This document shows positions 1-15,866 of a stretch of 64,000 bases of DNA, piece by piece. The notes under the pieces are model-generated. The model worked only from the letters and a program-made list of their open reading frames with translations, was not told the origin of the DNA and did no database searches. The position numbers and the translations under genes were made by a program. The stretch comes from Corynebacterium simulans (GTDB lineage Bacteria; Actinomycetota; Actinomycetes; Mycobacteriales; Mycobacteriaceae): contig NZ_CP014634.1 in NCBI RefSeq assembly GCF_001586215.1, positions 1 through 64,000 of the forward strand, given 5' to 3'. Within the stretch, counting starts at the first letter, position 1. Every line of letters begins with the position of its first letter.

Positions 1-2
1 AA

Positions 3-455
3 GCCTTGATGGACATCGTGGATGCGGGAAGGATTCCCGTTGTGTCAACCATTGCGCCCGGTAGGGATGGCGAGGTTTATAACGTGAATGCGGATACCGC
101 GGCGGGTGCGCTTGCTAGCGCTGTGGGTGCGGAAAGGCTCGTGGTCCTAACCAACGTGGAGGGCCTTTATACCGACTGGCCAGATTCCGATTCTTTGGTC
201 TCCAAGATTGAGTGCAGCGAGCTTTCGCAGCTCTTGCCCATCTTAGACAGCGGGATGATCCCCAAGATGGAGGCCTGCCTTAAAGCAGTGGAGGCAGGGG
301 TAAATGCGGCCCACGTTATCGATGGCCGCACCGAGCATGCGGTGGTCCTAGAGCTGCTGACCTCCGGCGGCATCGGAACGATGATTCTGCCTGATAACTA
401 TGACCGTGCTGATTATCCGGAAGGAACGGTCTTTAGAAAGGACGATAACGCATGA
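3..455 (+). CDS. argB: Acetylglutamate kinase, C-terminal part (5' end outside window)
   Basis: The reading frame is open from the window edge, so only about 150 C-terminal residues are present. ArgB phosphorylates N-acetyl-L-glutamate with ATP, the second step of arginine synthesis, in the cytoplasm. The visible part has the amino acid kinase fold signatures: [10 protein letters not shown], the [10 protein letters not shown] strand-loop, and a GMIPKMEAC segment followed by AAHVIDGR, typical of the nucleotide and arginine binding region of ArgB. The stop overlaps the argD start by 4 bases (ATGA), so the two genes are translationally coupled. The family and order (argB-argD) agree with the actinobacterial arg operon. 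Confidence 0.95.
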   Translation, partial: ALMDIVDAGRIPVVSTIAPGRDGEVYNVNADTAAGALASAVGAERLVVLTNVEGLYTDWPDSDSLVSKIECSELSQLLPILDSGMIPKMEACLKAVEAGVNAAHVIDGRTEHAVVLELLTSGGIGTMILPDNYDRADYPEGTVFRKDDNA

Positions 456-1627
456 CTTCGCTTATAAAGCAGTGGAACGAGGCGATCGCGAATAACTACG
501 GCGCTCCGCCGCTCGGATTGGTCTCAGGTGCAGGATCTACCGTGGTTGATGAAGAGGGGAAGTCCTACATTGACATGCTGGCCGGCATTGCGGTCAATTC
601 ACTAGGCTACGGGCATCCTGCCGTAGTTCAGGCGGTAAGCCAGCAGGTGGCTAAGTTGGCGCACGTATCCAACCTTTTTGCTAGCGAGCCTGTGGTTGAG
701 GTCGCGCAAAAGCTCAAGGCTAGGGTGGGCGATAGCGATGCCCGGGTATTCTTCTGCAACTCCGGTACCGAGGCCAACGAGGCTGCGTTCAAGGTAGCAC
801 GCTTGACTGGAAAGAAGCGGGTGCTGGCGGCGCACCACGGATTCCACGGGCGTACGATGGGCGCGCTCGCGATGACGGGGCAGCCGGGCAAACGGGCGCC
901 TTTCGAGCCGCTGCCAGCTGGCGTGGAATTTTATCCCTATGGCGACATTGAATATCTGCGCACATTGGTGGAACAGGACCCAGCCAATACCGCGGCAATC
1001 ATTTTGGAGCCTATCCAAGGCGAGACCGGAGTGATTCCCGCGCCGGATGGATTTCTGGTTAAGGTGCGCCAGTTATGCGATGAATACGAGCTCCTCTTGA
1101 TTGTTGATGAGGTTCAGACTGGCGTCGGGCGTACTGGTGACTTCTTCGCTTTCCAGTCTGCGAGAATCTTGCCCGATGTGATTACCATGGCCAAAGGCTT
1201 GGGGGCGGGCCTGCCCATCGGCGCGACCATCGTACGGGGCGCGGCGAAGGATTTGCTTACTCCGGGTAGCCACGGCACGACCTTTGGCGGCAATCCCGTT
1301 GTGTGTGCGGCGGCAAATGCGGTACTGGACACTATCGATGCCGCGTTCATTGCTGAGGTACGCAACAAGGGAGAGCGGCTCGCAGAACGCGTAGCTGCGT
1401 TGCCTGGCGTAGTAGAAGTGCGCGGTCGCGGCCTGATGTTGGGCGTGGTTCTGGAACGCCCGGTGGCTAAACAGGTGGTCAGCGCCGGCTTCAAGCACGG
1501 AGTAATTGTGAATGCGCCGAATGATTCCGTCGTGCGTTTGACGCCGCCGCTGGTGATTGAAGAGGCAGAGCTGGACGCCGCGGTTAACCGCTTTGCGCTG
1601 GCGCTTTCCGACGCCACCGTCAGCTAA
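452..1627 (+). CDS. argD: Acetylornithine aminotransferase
   Basis: 391 residues, the normal size for ArgD. It is a class-III PLP-dependent aminotransferase making N-acetylornithine from N-acetylglutamate semialdehyde and glutamate. Visible signatures are [14 protein letters not shown] near residue 100, [40 protein letters not shown] (the Asp that contacts the PLP ring nitrogen), and [14 protein letters not shown] containing the Schiff-base lysine. The start overlaps the argB stop by 4 bases. In the corynebacterial operon argF normally comes next; here a dehydrogenase gene follows after 38 bases. Class-III relatives (GABA or ornithine aminotransferase) share these motifs, but the position settles the call. 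Confidence 0.95.
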   Translation: MTSLIKQWNEAIANNYGAPPLGLVSGAGSTVVDEEGKSYIDMLAGIAVNSLGYGHPAVVQAVSQQVAKLAHVSNLFASEPVVEVAQKLKARVGDSDARVFFCNSGTEANEAAFKVARLTGKKRVLAAHHGFHGRTMGALAMTGQPGKRAPFEPLPAGVEFYPYGDIEYLRTLVEQDPANTAAIILEPIQGETGVIPAPDGFLVKVRQLCDEYELLLIVDEVQTGVGRTGDFFAFQSARILPDVITMAKGLGAGLPIGATIVRGAAKDLLTPGSHGTTFGGNPVVCAAANAVLDTIDAAFIAEVRNKGERLAERVAALPGVVEVRGRGLMLGVVLERPVAKQVVSAGFKHGVIVNAPNDSVVRLTPPLVIEEAELDAAVNRFALALSDATVS

Positions 1628-1665
1628 AGCACCACGTGTCCGGCGTGAGGTTTATGCTCGGGAAT

Positions 1666-2637
1666 ATGAAGAACCTAAACACCACAAAGCTTGTTTGTAT
1701 TGGCCTGGGTCACGTTGGATCCTCGGTCCTTGCTTATGCCATGGAGTCTGGCCTTTTCGCGGATATCGCCGCAATCGATGTCAACGATAAGGTGGCACAC
1801 GGTGAGGCGCTGGACCATGATCAATCCACCGGCGTGCCTGGCGTTGACCATATCCACGTCCACGCCGGTACCTACGCGGACTGCGCTGATGCTGACCTCA
1901 TTATCGTCTCTGCCGGTGCGTCCATGCAGCCGGACCCGGACAATCCGGGTTCTGCTCCTGACCGTGCCGAGTTGGCAGTTTCTTCCGGCCACGTTATTCG
2001 CAACGTTATGGAAGGCATCACTGCCCATACGAGTGAAGCGGTCATCCTGTTTATCACCAATCCTCTGGACGCAATGGTTACCCTTGCGCACCGCGAGTTC
2101 GACTACCCGCGCGAGCTACTCTTTGGTACCGGCACCATGCTCGATTCAGCGCGTCTGCGCTGGGCTATAGGGCGCGAGCTCGGTATCGATCCAAAGTCTG
2201 TCACCGGTTACATGATGGGTGAACATGGCATGACGGCCTTCCCAGTGCTGTCGAAAATGAACGTCCAGGGCTTGGGCTGGGAAGAACTCGAAGAGCTCCA
2301 CCAGGGCTCGCTACCAGGTAAGGAAGAGCTCAAAGAAACCGTCGTCGGCGCGGCCTACGACGTCTTCAATGCAAAGGGCTGGACCGACGCTGGTGTGGCA
2401 CGTTCCGCGGTAGCGATTGCGCGATCGATCATGCTGGATGAGAAGGCGGTTCATCCGGTCTGCTCCATGCTGGAGGGGGAATACGGCATCGACGATGTTG
2501 CGCTTTCCATGCCATCGGTTGTCGGCCGCGGCGGTGTCGAAAAGCGCTTGGCCCCCAAGCTCGATGAATGGGAGACCCAGAAGTTGGCTGAGTCCGCAAG
2601 CTATATCCGCGCAACTTTCGAGCGTACGCAGAATTAA
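1666..2637 (+). CDS. L-2-hydroxyisocaproate / lactate dehydrogenase family protein (in the argF position)
   Basis: 323 residues from the ATG at 1666; in-frame ATG 1654 and GTG 1636 are alternatives, and no start has an ideal ribosome site. 1666 is preferred because family members begin just before the Rossmann GxGxxG, here GLGHVGSS at about residue 12. The LDH/MDH fold is clear: ITNPLDAMV, GTGTMLDSARL and the catalytic histidine in GEHGM. The substrate loop reads DNPGSAPDRAEL. This matches the DNP...DR.AEL loop of L-2-hydroxyisocaproate dehydrogenase better than the NQKPGETRLDL loop of lactate dehydrogenase, and KGWTDAGVARSA also fits. Likely role: NADH-dependent, reversible reduction of a branched-chain or other 2-oxoacid. 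Its place between argD and argR is unusual; the substrate is inference. Confidence 0.8.
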   Translation: MKNLNTTKLVCIGLGHVGSSVLAYAMESGLFADIAAIDVNDKVAHGEALDHDQSTGVPGVDHIHVHAGTYADCADADLIIVSAGASMQPDPDNPGSAPDRAELAVSSGHVIRNVMEGITAHTSEAVILFITNPLDAMVTLAHREFDYPRELLFGTGTMLDSARLRWAIGRELGIDPKSVTGYMMGEHGMTAFPVLSKMNVQGLGWEELEELHQGSLPGKEELKETVVGAAYDVFNAKGWTDAGVARSAVAIARSIMLDEKAVHPVCSMLEGEYGIDDVALSMPSVVGRGGVEKRLAPKLDEWETQKLAESASYIRATFERTQN

Positions 2638-2700
2638 TGGCTCCCGCCGGGACAATTCCGGAATCCTTCACGCTGAAGGTTTATGCTTGAAAGCGAATTT

Positions 2701-2723
2701 AATGCACTAAGACTTAGTGCATT
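2701..2723. promoter_or_regulatory. Perfect 11-bp inverted repeat, probable operator upstream of argR
   Basis: AATGCACTAAG, one base, then CTTAGTGCATT: a perfect palindrome with 11-bp arms. It lies 64 bases after the dehydrogenase stop and 48 bases before the argR start. A one-base loop and AT-rich arms do not suit a terminator; a dimeric repressor site is more likely. A TTGAAA hexamer at 2687-2692 is a possible -35 next to it. The cognate regulator is unknown. Confidence 0.6.
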
Positions 2724-2771
2724 TGAGGATATCGGATTGCCGGCATGAGTTTTAAGGAGAATTCTTTAGCG

Positions 2772-3257
2772 ATGACAACGACGCCGACCACGCGCAATGC
2801 GCGCCAAGCCAAGATCCTGGAAATTCTGGATCGCACCCGTGTCACCAGCCAGGTGCAGCTTTCTGAGCTGCTGCTTGATGAGGGAATCGACATTACCCAG
2901 GCAACCCTTTCGCGCGATCTTGACGAGCTCGGTGCGAAGAAAGTAAAGCGCGGTGGCGGGCGTTCCTTCTATATGGTCGGCGGCGAGCTGGAGCAATTCG
3001 AAGACCAACTTAACGGACCCCGCGAGAAGCTGCGCCGCATGCTCGACGAGCTTGTTGTCTCGCATGATCATTCAGGAAACATCGCCATGCTGCGCACTCC
3101 AGCCGGCGCTGCGCAGTATTTGGCTTCCTTTATTGACCGCGTTGGTTTGAGCGATGTAGTCGGCTGCATTGCTGGTGATGACACTATTTTCGTCCTCGCG
3201 CGCGAGTCGACCACCGGCGAGGAACTTGCGAAGAAGCTCATATCACGCGACATTTAG
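2772..3257 (+). CDS. argR: Arginine repressor
   Basis: 161 residues, the usual ArgR length. The N-terminal winged helix runs from about residue 8 to 75 ([11 protein letters not shown]..., [21 protein letters not shown]); the C-terminal oligomerisation and arginine-binding domain contains the [14 protein letters not shown] segment. ArgR is a hexameric, arginine-responsive repressor of the arg genes. The start at 2772 is chosen because AAGGAG lies about 11 bases upstream and the protein then begins [12 protein letters not shown], as in relatives; an upstream in-frame ATG at 2745 precedes the ribosome site. It sits between the dehydrogenase and argG, with its own promoter region upstream. Confidence 0.95.
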   Translation: MTTTPTTRNARQAKILEILDRTRVTSQVQLSELLLDEGIDITQATLSRDLDELGAKKVKRGGGRSFYMVGGELEQFEDQLNGPREKLRRMLDELVVSHDHSGNIAMLRTPAGAAQYLASFIDRVGLSDVVGCIAGDDTIFVLARESTTGEELAKKLISRDI

Positions 3258-3281
3258 GTTTTATACGTTCTATCGTATAAT
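3253..3281 (+). promoter_or_regulatory. Probable argG promoter with overlapping inverted repeat
   Basis: TTTAGG (3253-3258), a 17-base spacer, then a consensus TATAAT (3276-3281), 38 bases before argG. An inverted repeat TATACG (3262-3267) / CGTATA (3274-3279) overlaps the spacer and -10 box, a natural place for ArgR or RNA polymerase competition. The assignment to ArgR is inference. Confidence 0.6.
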
Positions 3282-3319
3282 ATTAACGGTAGCTCGAAGA
3301 TGAACAAAGGAGAATGATT

Positions 3320-5970
<2,651 letters not shown>

Positions 5971-5974
5971 GCCA

Positions 5975-6020
5975 GAAAAGCCGGTCATCTTCAATGCGTG
6001 AAGGCGGCCGGCTTTTCGCT
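5975..6020 (+). terminator. Terminator of the arg operon
   Basis: GAAAAGCCGG (5975-5984) pairs with CCGGCTTTTC (6008-6017), placed 5 bases after the argH stop. The 3' arm carries its own short T run. Confidence 0.75.
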
Positions 6021-6082
6021 TGTGCATTTCGCATCGCTGGGTTGGAGCCGCCGGCCGAAGCGCCGAGTGTAGGATTAACGCC

Positions 6083-6268
6083 ATGAGTCTTGATCCACAA
6101 CTTCTAGAGATTTTGGTCTGCCCCCAAGATAAAGGGCCGCTGACCTATAACGAGGATGCACAGGTTCTGGTCAACGAGCGTCTCGGCATTGCCTATCCCA
6201 TCGAGGACGACATCCCGGTGATGCTAGCTGATCACGCAAAAGCATGGCCTGCAGAAGCTGGGGCCTAA
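6083..6268 (+). CDS. Trm112/UPF0434-family small protein
   Basis: 61 residues. The sequence opens SLDPQLLEILVCPQDKGPLTY and ends with AYPIEDDIPVML, the two hallmarks of the Trm112-like (YcaR, UPF0434) family. In this family the C-P-x-C-type knuckle often binds zinc; here only one cysteine (VCPQDKG) remains, as in many bacterial members. In bacteria it is proposed to be a partner or chaperone for other proteins, but no fixed function is established. An ATG at 6083 gives the family length; an upstream in-frame ATG at 6020 would add residues within the arg terminator. It is a single gene between argH and tyrS. Confidence 0.85.
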   Translation: MSLDPQLLEILVCPQDKGPLTYNEDAQVLVNERLGIAYPIEDDIPVMLADHAKAWPAEAGA

Positions 6269-6290
6269 CAAATTTTTCTGCACCTCGAAT

Positions 6291-6322
6291 CTAGGAAGAG
6301 ACTAGGAAGAGACTAGGAAGAC
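6291..6322 (+). repeat. Three tandem 11-bp repeats carrying Shine-Dalgarno sequences before tyrS
   Basis: CTAGGAAGAGA at 6291-6301 and 6302-6312, then CTAGGAAGAC at 6313-6322. Each unit contains AGGAAG; only the last lies at a working distance from the tyrS ATG at 6327. The array sits in the 5' untranslated region. Confidence 0.85.
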
Positions 6323-6326
6323 TTTT

Positions 6327-7586
6327 ATGAACATCATTGACGAGCTGTCTTGGCGCGGCCTCATCAACCAGTCCACCGACCTCGACGCACTGCGCGAAGA
6401 GTGCGAAAAGCCGATTACCTTGTACTGCGGCTTCGACCCGACGGGGGATTCCCTCCACGCAGGGCACCTAGTGCCGATGATTATGCTGCGCCGCTTCCAG
6501 GAATTCGGGCACCGTCCAATCACCGTTGCAGGTGGTGCGACGGGCACCATTGGTGACCCGCGCGACGTCGGCGAGCGCTCCATGCTCAGCATGGACGTCA
6601 TCGAGCAGAACCTCCAGGCAATCCAGAAGCAGCTGCGTCGTTTTGTGGACTTTGAAGGCGAGAATGCCGCCATCATGGTTAACAACGCTGATTGGACCAT
6701 GAGCCTTTCCGTTATCGACTTCCTGCGTGATATCGGAAAGAACTTTTCGCTGAACACGATGCTTGACCGCGATACCGTCAAGCGCCGCCTGGAATCTGAC
6801 GGTATCTCTTACACCGAGTTCTCTTACATGCTGCTGCAGTCCAACGACTACGTGCACCTGCACCGTGAGTACGACTGCGTGCTGCAGATTGGCGGCGGCG
6901 ATCAGTGGGGGAACATTGTCTCTGGTGTCGATCTGAACCGTCGCATGGATAACGCTAAGGTCCATGCGCTCACCGTTCCGCTGGTTACCGATGCCCAGGG
7001 GCAGAAGTTCGGTAAGTCTACGGGTGGCGGCAAGCTGTGGCTGGATCCGGAGAAGACCTCCGCGTACTCCTGGTACCAGTACTTCCTCAACGCTGGTGAC
7101 TCTGTGGTCATCGACTACCTTCGTTGGTTCACCTTCCTGAATCAGGAAGAAGTCGCTGAGTACGAGAAGGCCGTGGCTGATGAGCCGTACAAGCGTGCTG
7201 CGCAGCGTCGCCTGGCTCAGGAGATGACCAACATGGTGCATGGCGAGGAGGCAACCAAGGCAGTCGAGCTTGCTGCCCAGGCGCTCTTCGGCAAGGCGGA
7301 GCTCACCGAACTGGATAAGAAAACCCTGACTGGGGCTTTGTCTGAAACCACAGTCGCTGAGATTGCGGAAGGCGAGCCGCGGACCATCGTTGACCTTCTG
7401 GTGGCTTCTGGTCTGGCTGATTCCAAGGGCGCTGCACGCCGCACCATTAAGGAAGGTGGCGCTTACGTCAACAACCAGCGCATTGAATCGGATGACTGGG
7501 AGCCTGCAGCAGAGGACCTACTGCATGGCACCTGGCTCGTCCTACGTCGCGGCAAGAAGAACTTTGCGGGCGCACGCCTGGTTTAA
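6327..7586 (+). CDS. tyrS: Tyrosyl-tRNA synthetase
   Basis: 419 residues, typical of bacterial TyrS. A class-I synthetase that charges tRNA-Tyr. The HIGH-type motif is [10 protein letters not shown] near residue 48, and the KMSKS-type loop is QKFGKSTGG near residue 230. [12 protein letters not shown] is the tyrosine-binding segment. A C-terminal S4-like RNA-binding domain covers about residues 350-415 ([28 protein letters not shown]). The ATG lies 7 bases after the third of three AGGAAG repeats. A terminator follows, then the rRNA operon. Confidence 0.97.
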   Translation: MNIIDELSWRGLINQSTDLDALREECEKPITLYCGFDPTGDSLHAGHLVPMIMLRRFQEFGHRPITVAGGATGTIGDPRDVGERSMLSMDVIEQNLQAIQKQLRRFVDFEGENAAIMVNNADWTMSLSVIDFLRDIGKNFSLNTMLDRDTVKRRLESDGISYTEFSYMLLQSNDYVHLHREYDCVLQIGGGDQWGNIVSGVDLNRRMDNAKVHALTVPLVTDAQGQKFGKSTGGGKLWLDPEKTSAYSWYQYFLNAGDSVVIDYLRWFTFLNQEEVAEYEKAVADEPYKRAAQRRLAQEMTNMVHGEEATKAVELAAQALFGKAELTELDKKTLTGALSETTVAEIAEGEPRTIVDLLVASGLADSKGAARRTIKEGGAYVNNQRIESDDWEPAAEDLLHGTWLVLRRGKKNFAGARLV

Positions 7587-7612
7587 AGGCTTCTAGCGCG
7601 ACAAGTCGTGAG

Positions 7613-7641
7613 AACCGTCCACCTAAGGTGGGCGGTTTTCG
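7613..7641 (+). terminator. tyrS terminator
   Basis: AACCGTCCACC (7613-7623), a TAA loop, GGTGGGCGGTT (7627-7637) followed by TT: an 11-bp stem with G-T pairs, 26 bases after the tyrS stop and just before the rRNA promoters. Confidence 0.85.
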
Positions 7642-7657
7642 TGTTTGACCTGGCGAT

Positions 7658-7686
7658 TTGTCAACCTTTAAGGGTGTGCGTATATT
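7658..7686 (+). promoter_or_regulatory. rRNA operon promoter P1
   Basis: TTGTCA (7658-7663), a 17-base spacer, TATATT (7681-7686). It is close to consensus and lies directly after the tyrS terminator, about 510 bases before 16S. Confidence 0.7.
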
Positions 7687-7733
7687 TATCGAGGTCGCCG
7701 CGACAAGCGGTCGGCGGAGAGATTAACTCCTGG

Positions 7734-7763
7734 TTGACAAAATATCGACTTGTTAGCTAAAGT
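7734..7763 (+). promoter_or_regulatory. rRNA operon promoter P2
   Basis: TTGACA (7734-7739), an 18-base spacer, TAAAGT (7758-7763). A perfect -35 box and a good -10 box, as in tandem promoters of actinobacterial rrn operons. Confidence 0.75.
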
Positions 7764-7822
7764 ATGAACTCCAGTCGCTTAGAGAAACAGCAGGTTAAAT
7801 GTTGTTGAACTAATGCGAATGA

Positions 7823-8192
7823 TGTCTGAGAACTCAATAGTGTGCCAATGTACTTTTTTCTGCATTGTGTGGTTGATTGTGATTGTGCTGGTCATTCTGG
7901 ATGTTTGGCTGGTGTGGTGTGTGCCGGATCGGGCCTTGTGGGCGCGATTGTAAATAATTAAGTTTGTTTGGTATGCATTTTTAAGTCATGTTGGCTGCAT
8001 TTTTGTGGTTTGACTGCCCCCTTTATTTTTGCCCCGTCGGGTTGGGGGGTGGTTGTGATTTTTCTTTGTATAGTAATTTTTTGGATTTGCCAGCCTTATT
8101 GAGCATTCATTGTGATGGGTGTTTGGTTGGTTTGTCTGTTTGTTAGGTTTGGGCTTTTCACGGCCTGATTTTTTGGCTTTTGTGCTGAAATT
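7823..8192 (+). promoter_or_regulatory. rRNA leader with antitermination/processing sequence
   Basis: The stretch between P2 and 16S holds no gene. TGAGAACTCAATAGTGTGCC (7827-7846) is the conserved actinobacterial rrn leader block associated with Nus-factor antitermination. A related TGTGAGAACTGTATAGTGGA recurs in the 16S-23S spacer near 9967. The T- and G-rich remainder (7850-8190) pairs in part with sequence after 16S for RNase III processing, by analogy; I did not fold it. Confidence 0.6.
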
Positions 8193-13196
<5,004 letters not shown>

Positions 13197-13300
13197 ACAC
13201 AACGTGCAACACACAAACAAACAAAAAAGATGATTACGTCATGCACGCGTCCACTATGCAGTATCTGACACAACAGTCAGGGCAACACAGCCCCGAAAGT

Positions 13301-13421
13301 TTGTCGGTGGTTAATAGCGGCAGGGAAACGCCCGGACCCATTCCGAACCCGGAAGCTAAGCCTGCCCGCGCTGATGGTACTGCAACCGGGAGGTTGTGGG
13401 AGAGTAAGTTACCGCCGACAT
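13301..13421 (+). rRNA. rrf: 5S ribosomal RNA
   Basis: About 120 bases. The 5' TGTCGGTGG pairs with 3' CCGCCGACA, and the loop region CCCATTCCGAACCCGGAAGC is diagnostic. It follows 23S by about 100 bases. Confidence 0.95.
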
Positions 13422-13450
13422 AAAACAATAAACACATAACTCAATACACA

Positions 13451-13505
13451 AAGAAGGAAGGCAAGCAACCAAACATGCTGGTTGCTTCCCTTCCTTCTTT
13501 TTCGT
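13451..13505 (+). terminator. rRNA operon terminator
   Basis: A long stem: GAAGGAAGGCAAGCAACCA pairs (one bulge) with TGGTTGCTTCCCTTCCTTC, followed by TTTTT. Typical of a strong rrn terminator. Confidence 0.9.
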
Positions 13506-13914
13506 TTTCTACTATTGAACCAACACCAGCCGGCCACGACTATCGGCACGACGTTTCCCTTCGCCCTATCGTTTGTCGACCTGCATTCGAACCATCCAAC
13601 CAGCCCACAACGCCCGGTTACAGCGGCTTCAATGGTTCGAACGCAGCTTTGTTCACCACATAAAGCACCCCGGGAGCATTCGACTTCGTTAATGCAGCGT
13701 TGAGAGCGCTAGATTTTATGGCGTCGATGGTTCGAATGCAGGTTCTGTCCGGTTTTGAGATTGAATGGGGCTTTCGATGGTTGATTTGGATTGGGCCCCG
13801 CTTGGTTATAGCGCTTGTGGTGCGTAAAGTAGAGGTTTCTGTCTTGTCCTTGATGGCCTGTAAACTAGGCCGGTAGTAACGGACGAGTTTTAATCAAGAA
13901 GAGAGTAAGGCTAG
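13506..13914. repeat. Gene-free stretch with three GGTTCGAA-type repeat copies
   Basis: No coding region is supported here. An 18-bp inverted repeat is present: ACCTGCATTCGAACCATC (13579-13596) and its exact complement GATGGTTCGAATGCAGGT (13726-13743). A third, partial copy, AATGGTTCGAACGCAG, lies at 13631-13646. GGTTCGAA resembles a tRNA T-loop, but no cloverleaf forms. The promoter of the following gene must lie in the last 100 bases; TAAACT at 13861-13866 is a possible -10. Confidence 0.7.
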
Positions 13915-14880
13915 ATGTCTGAGCGCAGTTTCAACGATCGTAAGGGCGGCTCCGGCCGTGGGAACTACGGTGACCGCAAGAACGGTGGCCGTGACAACCG
14001 CCGTGGTGGTGGCCGTGGCTACGGTCGTGGTGAGGACCGCGATAGCCGTGATAACCGTCGCGGCGGCCGTGGAAACCGCGACGAGCGTCGCGGCAATGAC
14101 CGTCGCAATGACGCACGCGGTAACGATCGCCGCGGTGGCGGTCGCGGTTACGGCGGTAAGCGCTTCGATAAGGCACATCCGCAGCGTTCCGGATACCGCG
14201 AAGAGCGCATTAACCGTCGTATGACTGACCCCGATCTGCCTTCCGATATCAACATCGAGGACCTGGATCCGTCGGTGCTGCAGGATCTGCGCTCTTTGTC
14301 CAAGGAGAACATGGAGGCCGTCGCCAAGCACCTGATCATGGCCGGCACTTGGATGGATGATGACCCGAAGCTAGCGCTGCGCCATGCTCGTGCCGCCAAG
14401 GACCGTGCCGGTCGTGTAGCCGTCGCCCGCGAGGCCAATGGTGTTGCGGCGTACCACGCTGGCGAGTGGAAAGAAGCCCTGTCGGAGTTGCGCGCAGCCC
14501 GTCGAATCTCCGGTGGTCCAGGTCTGCTGGCCGTAATGGCTGACTGTGAGCGCGGCCTGGGGCGTCCGGAAAAAGCGGTCGAGCTTGGTCGCAGCGAGGA
14601 AGCACGCGAGTTGGATGGCGATTCCGCAATCGAGCTTGCCATCGTCGTCGCCGGCGCACGCATCGATATGGGGCAGGCCGAGTCTGCCGTTGTGACCATG
14701 CAGCGCGCTAACCCCAACAAGGAAGATCGCGGTGTTTCCGCATGCCGCTTGTCCTATGCCTACGCCAATGCGCTGCTGGAAGCAGGCCGCAAGGAGGAGG
14801 CCAAGGAGTGGTTCAAGCATGCAGTCAAAATTGATGAAGGAGACTGGACCGACGCCGCCGAACGCCTAGCAGAGATCTAG
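13915..14880 (+). CDS. TPR-repeat protein with an RGG-rich disordered N-terminus
   Basis: 321 residues. Residues 1 to about 100 are almost entirely Arg, Gly, Asp and Asn in RGG, RGN and DNRRGG units, a low-complexity, strongly charged tail of the kind that binds RNA in other proteins. Residues about 110-320 are alpha-helical with tetratricopeptide-like spacing (NGVAAYHAGEWKEALSELRAA; ALLEAGRKEEAKEWFKHAV). It precedes the HAD phosphatase by 2 bases, the same order as the Mycobacterium tuberculosis Rv1691-Rv1692 region. Function is unknown; an RNA- or ribosome-related scaffold is plausible given the tail and the tlyA neighbourhood. Confidence 0.85.
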   Translation: MSERSFNDRKGGSGRGNYGDRKNGGRDNRRGGGRGYGRGEDRDSRDNRRGGRGNRDERRGNDRRNDARGNDRRGGGRGYGGKRFDKAHPQRSGYREERINRRMTDPDLPSDINIEDLDPSVLQDLRSLSKENMEAVAKHLIMAGTWMDDDPKLALRHARAAKDRAGRVAVAREANGVAAYHAGEWKEALSELRAARRISGGPGLLAVMADCERGLGRPEKAVELGRSEEARELDGDSAIELAIVVAGARIDMGQAESAVVTMQRANPNKEDRGVSACRLSYAYANALLEAGRKEEAKEWFKHAVKIDEGDWTDAAERLAEI

Positions 14881-14882
14881 CT

Positions 14883-15866
14883 ATGAATATTCTCAAAGCC
14901 CACGATTCGTTGTTGCTTGACCTTGATGGCACCGTTTGGGAAGGCGGCCAGCCGCTGCGCTGCGTCGTGGATGTTATTAACTCGTGCGGTGTTCCCGCCG
15001 TTTACGTCACCAATAACGCGTCCCGCAGCCCAGAAGCCGTGGCTTCGATGCTTTCTGAGATCGGTCTGCAAGCCGATCCGGAACACATCGTGACTTCCGC
15101 TCAGGCTTCTTTGGTGCTCATGGCCGCGGAAATCCCGGCTGGCTCCAAGGTTCTCGTTATCGGTGCAGAGTCTTTCCGGACGCTCACGCGTGAAGCTGGA
15201 TACCAGGTGGTAGATAGCGCAGAGGATAAGCCTGCAGCAGTGGTCCAGGGAATGGATAAGGCGCTTGGTTGGAAGGAGCTATCCGAAGCTGCTTACGCCA
15301 TCAACAACGGCGCTAAGTTCTTCGCCACCAATCTGGATACCTCGTTGCCCACCGAGCGTGGCTTCGCCGTGGGCAATGGTGCCCTCGTGGGGGCAGTCGC
15401 GGCGTCGACTGGCGTGGAGCCCATCTCCGCCGGCAAACCGGAGCCTGCAATGTTTACCTACGCGGCGAAAAAGGTCGGGTCGAAGAAACCTCTTGCCGTG
15501 GGCGACCGCCTAGACACCGATATTGCCGGTGGCAATGCAGCGGCGATGGACACCTTCCACGTGCTCACCGGTGTATCGGGAGAGCTGGAGCTCATCGAGG
15601 CTCCGGTAGCCCAGCGCCCGAACTTCATCGGTGCAGGCTTCCACGAGCTCTCGCTGCCCGTCGCGGTGGCAAAGCCCGGCGCACAGGGCGATTTCCGTGC
15701 CCGCTGCGACGGATATGACATTGTGCTGCAGGGCGGAAACGAAAAATCCACCTCCATCCAGGCGCTGCGCACCGTTCTTGAGGTTGCCTGGGCCATGCCT
15801 GAGCCGCCGCGTTATATCCAGCCGCGCAGCGAGTTTGCTGAGAAAGCAGTAGCTGCATGGCGATAA
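14883..15866 (+). CDS. HAD-superfamily IIA phosphatase (NagD/phosphoglycolate phosphatase-like)
   Basis: 327 residues. Motif I DLDGTVW (nucleophile Asp at about residue 13), motif II in YVTNNASRSPE, the IIA cap domain in the middle, and motif III/IV AGKPEPAMF...AVGDRLDTDIAGGNAAAMDTFHVLTGVS. A magnesium-dependent hydrolase acting on a small phosphorylated metabolite; the substrate cannot be read from sequence. The start is 2 bases after the TPR gene and its end overlaps the next small ORF, so it belongs to the tlyA-nadK-recN operon. Orthologue by position of M. tuberculosis Rv1692. The C-terminal 80 residues after motif IV are an extension shared by actinobacterial members. Confidence 0.88.
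   Translation: MNILKAHDSLLLDLDGTVWEGGQPLRCVVDVINSCGVPAVYVTNNASRSPEAVASMLSEIGLQADPEHIVTSAQASLVLMAAEIPAGSKVLVIGAESFRTLTREAGYQVVDSAEDKPAAVVQGMDKALGWKELSEAAYAINNGAKFFATNLDTSLPTERGFAVGNGALVGAVAASTGVEPISAGKPEPAMFTYAAKKVGSKKPLAVGDRLDTDIAGGNAAAMDTFHVLTGVSGELELIEAPVAQRPNFIGAGFHELSLPVAVAKPGAQGDFRARCDGYDIVLQGGNEKSTSIQALRTVLEVAWAMPEPPRYIQPRSEFAEKAVAAWR

Noticed and set aside
13726..13743. A tRNA gene at the GGTTCGAA repeat
   Set aside because: Only a T-loop-like string is present; no acceptor, D or anticodon stems can be formed around it.
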